A stretch of 15,618 nucleotides of DNA, taken from positions 3,609 through 19,226 of the forward strand of contig JAHFTG010000007.1 of assembly GCA_023269455.1 (NCBI GenBank), in the 5' to 3' direction. Below the pieces are notes generated by a model that did no database searches, was not told the origin of the DNA, and saw only the letters and a program-made list of their open reading frames with translations. Positions 1 through 7,867 of the stretch are shown piece by piece. The translations under genes and the position numbers were made by a program. The DNA is from Opitutaceae bacterium (GTDB lineage Bacteria; Verrucomicrobiota; Verrucomicrobiia; Opitutales; Opitutaceae). Within the stretch, counting starts at the first letter, position 1. Every line of letters starts with the position of its first letter.

Positions 1-428
1 TCGAGTTGGAGAGAGGAGTTGTAGAAGACGGCGGGCACGCCGGTGGCAGCGTAGATGCGTTCGAGGGCGGCGCGGGTGTCGCTGAGGCGTTTGAGGCCGG
101 GTTGGGTGCGGGCGTCGCGGTAGGCGTGCACGGGGAAAACGAGGCGGCCGGCGTCGTTGACGAGGGCGTAGTCCACGCCCCAGGTGTCCACGCCGACGGA
201 AGCGAGGTTCGCGCCGCGGGGGAGGGCGGCGACGGCGGCGCGGAGGCCGGTGAGGATTTCGTTCCAGAGGCCGACGACGCTCCAGTAATCGTGGCTGCCG
301 ATGGATTGGAAGGCGTTGGGGAAGCGGTGGACTTCGGTGAGCGTGAGTTTGTTTTTCGCCCAGGTGCCGAGGATGACGCGTCCGCTGGTGGCGCCGAGAT
401 CGATGGCGGCGAGGTGGAGGGGCTTCAT
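1..428 (-). CDS. rhaB: Rhamnulokinase (FGGY sugar kinase), N-terminal part, cut by window edge
   Basis: This is the first 142 residues of a kinase that phosphorylates L-rhamnulose to L-rhamnulose 1-phosphate in cytoplasmic rhamnose catabolism. The ATG at 428 is followed at once by the FGGY/actin-fold phosphate-1 motif (AIDLGATSGRV, residues 8-18). Further on come the EVHRF segment (32-36), the motif VGVDTWGVDYALV (78-90) and YRDART (103-108). These are typical of RhaB rather than of glycerol or xylulose kinases. The C-terminal half lies outside the window. The gene follows mqo on the same strand, separated by about 105 nt that hold an inverted repeat, so co-transcription is uncertain. No Shine-Dalgarno site is evident. 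A related FGGY kinase such as fuculokinase is the main alternative, and is less likely given the DTWGVDYA motif. Confidence 0.86.
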   Translation of the reverse strand, partial: MKPLHLAAIDLGATSGRVILGTWAKNKLTLTEVHRFPNAFQSIGSHDYWSVVGLWNEILTGLRAAVAALPRGANLASVGVDTWGVDYALVNDAGRLVFPVHAYRDARTQPGLKRLSDTRAALERIYAATGVPAVFYNSSLQL

Positions 429-435
429 GAGGGAA

Positions 436-526
436 GTAGTGGGTAGCGAGTAGCGGGTAGTGAGTAGGTCGCAAGTAGTGGGTCGCGGGCTGGTATGCGC
501 TCTACTCACTACTCGCTACTCGCTAC
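436..526. repeat. Inverted pair of 7-nt tandem repeats (GTAGYGR units)
   Basis: The left side holds in-phase heptamers: GTAGTGG (436-442), GTAGCGA, GTAGCGG, GTAGTGA, then GTAG (464-467). A degenerate copy lies at 475-488. The right side (502-526) is the opposite orientation: CTACTCA, CTACTCG, CTACTCG, CTAC. Segments 443-467 and 502-526 are complementary over 25 nt with one mismatch (G456/T513, a G-U pair in a plus-strand transcript). A run of five T follows the right arm at 527-531, so the hairpin looks like a terminator only in the plus direction. Both flanking genes read minus. It is more likely a dispersed repeat than a dedicated mqo terminator. Confidence 0.75.
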
Positions 527-533
527 TTTTTGA

Positions 534-2033
534 TCAGGCGAGTTGCAGGAGTTCGGAGGCGCGACGGGCCTGGGTGCGGAAGTAGTCGGCATTTTCAGAT
601 TTTTTGATGTCGATGTCGTAGGTGGGGATCATGGCTTTCATGCGGGCGCGGCCTTCTTCGGAGGAGAGGAGGTGCGGGAGGCATTTTTGGATGACTTCGA
701 GCACGATGTGGACGGAGACGGAGGCGCCGGGGGAGGCGCCGAGGAGGGCGGAGATCGTGCGGTCTTCGTTGGTGATGACTTCGGTGCCGTAGTGGACGAT
801 GCCGGCCTGGCCGTCGGTCTTCTTGATGGCTTGCACGCGGATGCCGGCGTCGATGAGTTTCCAGTCTGCTTTTTGAGCGCTGGGGTAGAAGACGTGCAGG
901 ACTTCGAGGCGGTCGTCCATCGACTGCGTGCCTTGCTGCACGAGGTATTTGACGAGGTCGAGGTTGCTCGCGCCGATCTTGAGGAGGGTAGCGAGGTTGT
1001 GCGGTTTTACCGAGCCGGGCAGATCGAGGAAGCTGCCTTTTTGATGGAGGAACTTAGTCGTCCACGAGGCGAAGGGGCCGAAGAGGAGGGTCTTCTTGCC
1101 GTCGAGGATGCGGGTGTCGAGGTGGGGCACGGCCATGGTGGGCGCGGCGTCGAGGGGCTGGCCGTAAACCTTGGCCTGGTGGCGCGCGACGATGGAGGGG
1201 TTGTCGCAGACGAGCCACTGGCCGCCGATGGGGAAGCCGCCGAGGCCTTTGCTTTCGGGGATGCCGGCTTTTTGGAGGAGGTGGAGACTGCCGCCGCCCG
1301 CGCCGACGAAGACGAACTTGGCGTGGTTGCGGCGGGTCTGGCCGGTGGCGAGGTCGCGGATGGTGACGTCCCAGCCGGTGGCGGTTTTGTCGAGGTCGGT
1401 GACGCGGTGGTTGGAGGCGATGCCGCAGCCGGGCTGGCGGCCGAGCCAGCCGAGGAGTTTGCGGGAAATCTCGCCGAAATTCACATCGGTGCCGGTGTCC
1501 ATCTTGGTGGCGGCGATGGGGACTTCGGGGCGGTTTTCCGTGAGCAAGGGCGCCCATGAGCCGATGGCGCCGCGGTCGGTGGAGAACTCCATCTCGCGGA
1601 AGAAATGATGCGCCGTCATCGCGCTGTGGCGGGCGCGGAGGTAGTCCACCCATTTGGCGCCGTGGACGAAGCTGAGGTGGGGGACGGGGTTGATGAATGC
1701 CTTGGGGTTTTCGACCATGCCTTCGGCGATGGCGTAGGCCCAGAACTGGCGGGATTTTTCGAACTGCTCGAAGATCTTGATGGCGTTGGAAACATCGACG
1801 GTGCCGTCGGCGGCCTGGGTGGGCGTGTAGCTGAGTTCGCAGATGCCGGCGTGGCCGGTGCCGGCGTTGTTCCAGCCGTGGGAGCTTTCCTGGGCGAGCT
1901 CTTCGGTGACTTCGTAAACCTGGATGCCGAGCTTGGGGTCGAGGCGTTTGAGCAGTGCGGCGAGATTGGCGGACATGATGCCGCTGCCGATGATGATGAC
2001 ATCGGGGTTTTCGACGTGGGTGGAGTGCTTCAT
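534..2033 (-). CDS. mqo: Malate:quinone oxidoreductase
   Basis: This 499-residue enzyme oxidises malate to oxaloacetate and passes the electrons to membrane quinones. It is a peripheral FAD-dependent alternative to NAD malate dehydrogenase in the TCA cycle. The N-terminal dinucleotide-binding motif is visible as VIIIGSGIMSANLA (12-25). It is followed by the family-typical stretch SSHGWNNAGTGHAGICELSY (50-69), where the flavin and substrate are bound. Length matches the family (about 490-550). The start ATG at 2033 lies 20-odd residues before the FAD motif, as usual. No Shine-Dalgarno is present; the leader carries instead a CCTCCTTA stretch and a short palindrome (2044-2057, GCGTTA-CC-TAACGC on the coding strand) just before the ATG. 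A sigma70-like promoter at 2083-2112 suggests it is transcribed independently of the gcvP pair. Confidence 0.95.
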   Translation of the reverse strand: MKHSTHVENPDVIIIGSGIMSANLAALLKRLDPKLGIQVYEVTEELAQESSHGWNNAGTGHAGICELSYTPTQAADGTVDVSNAIKIFEQFEKSRQFWAYAIAEGMVENPKAFINPVPHLSFVHGAKWVDYLRARHSAMTAHHFFREMEFSTDRGAIGSWAPLLTENRPEVPIAATKMDTGTDVNFGEISRKLLGWLGRQPGCGIASNHRVTDLDKTATGWDVTIRDLATGQTRRNHAKFVFVGAGGGSLHLLQKAGIPESKGLGGFPIGGQWLVCDNPSIVARHQAKVYGQPLDAAPTMAVPHLDTRILDGKKTLLFGPFASWTTKFLHQKGSFLDLPGSVKPHNLATLLKIGASNLDLVKYLVQQGTQSMDDRLEVLHVFYPSAQKADWKLIDAGIRVQAIKKTDGQAGIVHYGTEVITNEDRTISALLGASPGASVSVHIVLEVIQKCLPHLLSSEEGRARMKAMIPTYDIDIKKSENADYFRTQARRASELLQLA

Positions 2034-2082
2034 GAAAAAGGGGGCGTTAGGTAACGCGAACTAAGGAGGGAATGGGTAGCAT

Positions 2083-2112
2083 AATATATCAAAATATACC
2101 ATTTTCTCTCAA
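2083..2112 (-). promoter_or_regulatory. Sigma70-like promoter for mqo
   Basis: On the minus strand a -35 box TTGAGA (2112-2107, 5/6 to consensus) is followed after 18 nt by TATATT (2088-2083, 5/6 to consensus), in an AT-rich patch that stands out in GC-rich DNA. TATTAT at 2086-2081 is an overlapping alternative -10 with a 20-nt spacer. Transcription would begin near 2076 and give a leader of about 43 nt. The leader contains the palindrome GCGTTACCTAACGC (2057-2044), which could be an operator or a small hairpin. The call rests on consensus match only. Confidence 0.5.
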
Positions 2113-2151
2113 ATAAAGAGATGCGGAGGGATGCGGAGTTTCGGCAGGTTA

Positions 2152-2278
2152 CCCAGAGTGCACAGAGTTCGGAAGGAGTTGTGGGACGACCTTAAGACTG
2201 CGGGGAGCTCACTGAATGCGAGGCTCGGATAGATTGGACTCTGTGAACTCTTGATCGGAGCTCTGTGTTCTCTGTGAC
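2152..2278. repeat. Inverted 9-nt-period repeats (CTCTGTGNN / CACAGAG)
   Basis: In the gap between the FAH gene and mqo, CTCTGTGAA (2239-2247), CTCTGTGTT (2261-2269) and CTCTGTGAC (2270-2278) repeat with a 9-nt unit. The reverse-complement version, CAGAG and CACAGAG, lies at 2154-2167. Segments 2152-2172 and 2256-2276 are complementary at 16 of 21 positions. A separate 10-nt direct repeat, GATGCGGAGG/T, sits at 2120-2139. The rest of the gap (2173-2237) shows no recognisable feature. Confidence 0.55.
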
Positions 2279-2300
2279 AAAATTCCGGGGATCGAAAAAG

Positions 2301-3095
2301 TCAGACAACCGGGTTGCTGAGCGTGCCGATGCCTTCGATTTCGACGGCGATGGTGTCGCCGGGTTTCAGCCACACGGGGGGCTTGCGGGCGAAGCCGACG
2401 CCTTCGGGGGTGCCGGTGAGGATGAGCGTGCCGGCGGGGAGGGTTTTGTCGGCACTCAGGAAAGCGATGATCGCGGGGACGTCGAAGATCATGTCGGACG
2501 TGTTAGAATCCTGCATGACCGTGCCGTTGAGGATCGAACGGATGCGGAGGGCGTTGGGATTCGGGATCTCGTCGGGCGTCACGAGGACGGGGCCGAGCGG
2601 GCAGAAGGTGTCGAAGCTCTTGGCGTGGTTCCATTGTCCGCCGCTCCAGTCGCGCTGCCAGTCGCGGGCGGAGACGTCGTTGGCGCAGGTGTAACCGAGA
2701 ACGAAGGACAACGCGTTCTCACGGGTGGCGTCACGGCATTCGCGTCCGAGGACGAGGGCGAGCTCGGCCTCGTAGTCGGCCTTTTCGGTGGGCTGGTGCG
2801 CGGGGAGGGTGATCGGGTCGCCGGGGTTTTGCACGCTGCCGGGGAGTTTCATGAACCAGACGGGGCGCTCGGGCGGGCCCTTGCCGCCCTCGGCGGCGTG
2901 TTTCGCGTAGTTGAGCCCGATGCAGATGATCGTCGCGGGGGCGACGGGCGCGAGGCGCTTGCCGGGAGTGACGATGCGGGCGGTGACGCGGTGTGTGCCG
3001 GCGAGCGGATCTCCGGTGACTTCAAGGGCGGTGCCGTCGGGCTGAAGCGCGGCGTAGGCGGGCCCGGCGCTCGTAACGTGACGGATCAGGCGCAT
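2301..3095 (-). CDS. Fumarylacetoacetate hydrolase (FAH) family protein
   Basis: This 264-residue protein belongs to the FAH superfamily of metal-dependent enzymes that cleave, hydrate, isomerise or decarboxylate 2-keto or 1,3-dicarbonyl acids. Visible family marks are the segment IICIGLNYAKHA (56-67), the metal-binding acidic residues in DYEAELALVLG (E109, E111) and in CANDVSARDWQ (D140), then Lys159 in HAKSFD, and the substrate-loop motif LTGTPEGVG (226-234). Its length fits the short single-domain branch often annotated as 2-hydroxyhepta-2,4-diene-1,7-dioate isomerase, acylpyruvase or ureidoglycolate lyase. The substrate cannot be read from sequence. The ATG lies 6 nt after the gcvP stop, so the two are almost certainly one transcript. 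Why an FAH enzyme accompanies glycine cleavage is unknown. An oxaloacetate-related role is conceivable but is speculation. Confidence 0.9.
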   Translation of the reverse strand: MRLIRHVTSAGPAYAALQPDGTALEVTGDPLAGTHRVTARIVTPGKRLAPVAPATIICIGLNYAKHAAEGGKGPPERPVWFMKLPGSVQNPGDPITLPAHQPTEKADYEAELALVLGRECRDATRENALSFVLGYTCANDVSARDWQRDWSGGQWNHAKSFDTFCPLGPVLVTPDEIPNPNALRIRSILNGTVMQDSNTSDMIFDVPAIIAFLSADKTLPAGTLILTGTPEGVGFARKPPVWLKPGDTIAVEIEGIGTLSNPVV

Positions 3096-3101
3096 GGGGC
3101 G

Positions 3102-6029
<2,928 letters not shown>

Positions 6030-6060
6030 AAAAAAGGACGGTAGGCGTGGCCTACCGTCC
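6030..6060 (-). terminator. Hairpin plus T6 tract between the PEP-CTERM gene and gcvP (terminator or attenuator)
   Basis: A perfect 11-bp stem (GGACGGTAGGC at 6036-6046 with GCCTACCGTCC at 6050-6060) encloses a 3-nt loop. Read on the minus strand the stem is followed immediately by six T (6035-6030) and then by the gcvP ATG. Orientation and T tract make it an intrinsic terminator for the upstream gene, whose stop codon is 31 nt before the stem. Because it touches the gcvP start codon, gcvP transcription must either read through it or begin at it, so it may act as an attenuator. Confidence 0.85.
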
Positions 6061-6091
6061 GGCAAATGGTTTTTGGGGAAGCGCGCGGGTA

Positions 6092-6742
6092 TTAGCGGCT
6101 GAGTTTGGTTTTGCGGCGATAGGCGACGAAGCCGAGGGCGGCCAACCCGTCGAGAAGGGCGTAGGTGGAGGGTTCGAGGATGGCGGAGGCGGTGCCGCTG
6201 ACAATAATATCATCGAGGCGGAAGTCTCCATTGCCATTTGAAGTTCGCGATCCGTTGAGCCAGCCTTGGATAGAGATGGTTGCAGTGGTCAGCCCGGTCA
6301 TCGAAACAGATTGAGCTAGTGTAAATAGCGAAGAATCCGCAGAGTTTTGTGATAAGATAGAGGTGCCGTTTACCGAAAGACCAACTCCTGTCGGGCCGGT
6401 AGATGTCGCATAAGCATTCAATGTGACATTGGTGATGGAAAACGTGTAACCCGCATTGGCCGTGATCGTGAAATTGAAATTTTTCGCTGCAGCTTGGGTG
6501 GTTTGAGTCCAGCCGGTCCCTTGAATATATGGCTCATTCGGGAAATAACTGCCTGTGGTAACATTGGTTGTTATCGAGCTAGACGAAAGAGCGACATCGC
6601 TTGAAGTAAGATTGGAATCTGTCGATGTCACCCTTAGGTAAGGAGCACTGGTGAATGAGTAATTAACAATCGTCGCTGAGTAGCCATTGGTCAGTAAAAG
6701 GCCGCCGAAAATAGTTAGTAAGAGAGGCAAAGTTTTTTTCAT
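6092..6742 (-). CDS. Exported PEP-CTERM-type protein of unknown function
   Basis: This 216-residue protein has an N-terminal signal peptide: MKK, a leucine-rich core, and a probable cut after YSA (A23). The mature part is rich in Ser, Thr, Asn and Gly with few charges, as in beta-sandwich surface proteins, and ends in FRLDDIIVSG. A C-terminal sorting tail follows: EPSTYALL (190-197), a hydrophobic helix, then the basic cluster YRRKTK. Such tails direct export and anchoring by the exosortase system and are abundant in Verrucomicrobiota. The tail is atypical because the usual Pro before Glu is Leu (ILEPST) and an Asp (D198) interrupts the hydrophobic helix. The DNA is visibly more AT-rich than its neighbours, consistent with a fast-evolving or acquired gene. 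It diverges from nth across a 76-nt gap. No enzymatic motif is seen, and the molecular role is unknown. Confidence 0.85.
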   Translation of the reverse strand: MKKTLPLLLTIFGGLLLTNGYSATIVNYSFTSAPYLRVTSTDSNLTSSDVALSSSSITTNVTTGSYFPNEPYIQGTGWTQTTQAAAKNFNFTITANAGYTFSITNVTLNAYATSTGPTGVGLSVNGTSILSQNSADSSLFTLAQSVSMTGLTTATISIQGWLNGSRTSNGNGDFRLDDIIVSGTASAILEPSTYALLDGLAALGFVAYRRKTKLSR

Positions 6743-6818
6743 AAATTACGTTTTTGTCATTTAGCACGAACGGTGCCTTCCCTGTAGCGACGTTCCGGTT
6801 ACTTTTGCGCCACTCGCC

Positions 6819-7469
6819 ATGTCCTCTCGCATTGAACGCGCCGACCTCATCGACCAACGCCTCGCCGCGCTTTATCCGGAGACGCCCATTCCACTCGATC
6901 ACACGAGTCCTTACACGTTGCTCATCGCGGTGTTGTTGTCGGCGCAGTGCACGGACAAGCGCGTGAATCTCGTCACGCCGGGGCTCTTCGCGAAGGCCGA
7001 TAATCCTCGCGATATGGTGAAGTTATCCGTGGCTGAAATAAATTCATTGGTTCGTTCCTGCGGTCTGGCGCCGCGCAAGGCGCAGGCGATCCGTCGGCTC
7101 TCCGAACTTTTGCTCGAAAATCACGGCGGCGAAGTGCCGCGCACCTTCGACGCGCTGGAGGCGTTGCCGGGCGTGGGGCACAAGACGGCGTCGGTGGTGA
7201 TGGCGCAGGCCTTTGGCGTGCCGACGTTCCCGGTCGATACGCATATCCACCGGCTCGCGCAGCGGTGGAAACTCACCGATGGGCGCAGTGTTGAGCAAAC
7301 CGAGCGCGACTTGAAAAAGCTGTTTCCTCGCGAGCATTGGAACGCGTTGCACCTGCGGATCATTTTCTACGGGCGTGAACACTGCACGGCGCGGGGCTGC
7401 GACGGCACGGTGTGCGGGCTGTGCCGCGAACTCTTCCCGGCGCGCAAGCGGGCGGTGCGGGTGAAATGA
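6819..7469 (+). CDS. nth: Endonuclease III, base-excision repair DNA glycosylase/AP lyase
   Basis: This 216-residue protein removes oxidised pyrimidines and nicks abasic sites. The helix-hairpin-helix motif LPGVGHKTASVV (116-127) holds the catalytic lysine K122, and VDTHIHR (139-145) holds the catalytic aspartate D140. The early segment LLSAQCTDKRVN (39-50) is also typical. The C-terminal cysteine cluster departs from the classical C-x6-C-x2-C-x5-C [4Fe-4S] pattern. Here the cysteines are C189, C194, C199 and C202 (C-x4-C-x4-C-x2-C), and no Cys occurs after C202. The cluster may be ligated differently or be absent. The ATG at 6819 was chosen because the fold begins directly after it; no Shine-Dalgarno is seen. 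The gene is probably monocistronic, with the tRNA downstream. Confidence 0.94.
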   Translation: MSSRIERADLIDQRLAALYPETPIPLDHTSPYTLLIAVLLSAQCTDKRVNLVTPGLFAKADNPRDMVKLSVAEINSLVRSCGLAPRKAQAIRRLSELLLENHGGEVPRTFDALEALPGVGHKTASVVMAQAFGVPTFPVDTHIHRLAQRWKLTDGRSVEQTERDLKKLFPREHWNALHLRIIFYGREHCTARGCDGTVCGLCRELFPARKRAVRVK

Positions 7470-7483
7470 CGAACCGGACTTTT

Positions 7484-7520
7484 GACGCAAAGGCGTAAAG
7501 AGCGGCGAAGAGCGCCAAGC
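7484..7520. repeat. Degenerate CGNNAAG short-period repeat
   Basis: Four imperfect units of 9-10 nt (CGCAAAGG, CGTAAAGAG, CGGCGAAGAG, CGCCAAG) lie just after the nth stop. They resemble the other short-period intergenic repeats in this window in style but not in sequence. The remaining gap up to the tRNA (7521-7619) shows no clear feature, and no convincing promoter for the tRNA could be picked out. Confidence 0.4.
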
Positions 7521-7619
7521 CTGAAAACAAAACAACGGGTTATTAGGAGCGGCGGAGACAGGCTCGGCGAAAACGGAGTTGATTCGCGTTGGGGAGGCCT
7601 TCAGCTTGCCCGTCCTTCG

Positions 7620-7696
7620 GGACGCTTAGCTCAGTTGGTTAGAGCACCTGCTTCACACGCAGGGGGTCTGCGGTTCGAGTCCGCAAGCGTCCACCA
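7620..7696 (+). tRNA. tRNA-Val (anticodon CAC)
   Basis: A full cloverleaf of 77 nt can be drawn. The acceptor stem pairs GGACGCT (7620-7626) with AGCGTCC (7686-7692). The D arm is GCTC/GAGC. The anticodon stem CCTGC/GCAGG encloses loop TTCACAC with anticodon CAC, reading GUG (valine). The T arm TGCGG/CCGCA encloses TTCGAGT. Discriminator A and an encoded CCA (7694-7696) complete it. Confidence 0.97.
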
Positions 7697-7701
7697 TTTT
7701 T

Positions 7702-7727
7702 AACCACCTCCTCGGAGGTGGTTTTTT
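7702..7727 (+). terminator. Intrinsic terminator after tRNA-Val
   Basis: A perfect 10-bp stem AACCACCTCC / GGAGGTGGTT (7702-7711 and 7714-7723) with a 2-nt gap runs into six T (7722-7727). It starts 5 nt after the CCA end, so the tRNA is a separate unit from clpB. Confidence 0.93.
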
Positions 7728-7855
7728 CTTGGGCGATTGGGACGCGCTGGCGCAGCGACGTGCTTCTCTCGGCGTGTTGTGGCGCAGCCGTCGCGCCGCG
7801 CTCCGTCTGTGCCCTAGGGAAACGCCCCATTGTCGGCTGGCGCGGCGTGTGCGAT

Positions 7856-7864
7856 AAGGGAGGT
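7856..7864 (+). promoter_or_regulatory. Ribosome binding site of clpB, fixing its start
   Basis: AAGGGAGGT lies 3 nt before the ATG at 7868 and is the clearest Shine-Dalgarno in the window. It decides the start against an in-frame ATG at 7718, which lies inside the tRNA terminator. The gap 7728-7855 holds the clpB promoter; CCCCATTGT (7825-7833) resembles a heat-shock sigma32 -10 element, but no matching -35 was found. Confidence 0.75.
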
Positions 7865-7867
7865 AAC

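Noticed and set aside
436..526. Possible CRISPR array
   Set aside because: The units are 7 nt and contiguous, with no spacers and no cas genes in the window.
2062..2116. Plus-strand mini-ORF (14 codons from ATG 2072) behind AAGGAGGG
   Set aside because: The spacing from the Shine-Dalgarno-like run to the ATG is too short, and it lies across the mqo promoter and leader in the opposite direction.
6030..6065. Upstream ATG giving gcvP 12 extra residues
   Set aside because: The extra codons lie in the hairpin stem and its T tract, and known P-proteins do not carry this extension.
7825..7833. Sigma32-like heat-shock promoter for clpB
   Set aside because: Only the -10-like CCCCATTGT is present; no CTTGAA-like -35 was found at a suitable distance, and no CIRCE inverted repeat was seen.
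7718..7867. Upstream in-frame start for clpB at 7718
   Set aside because: It lies in the tRNA terminator, while ATG 7868 has a strong Shine-Dalgarno and begins the conserved ClpB N domain.
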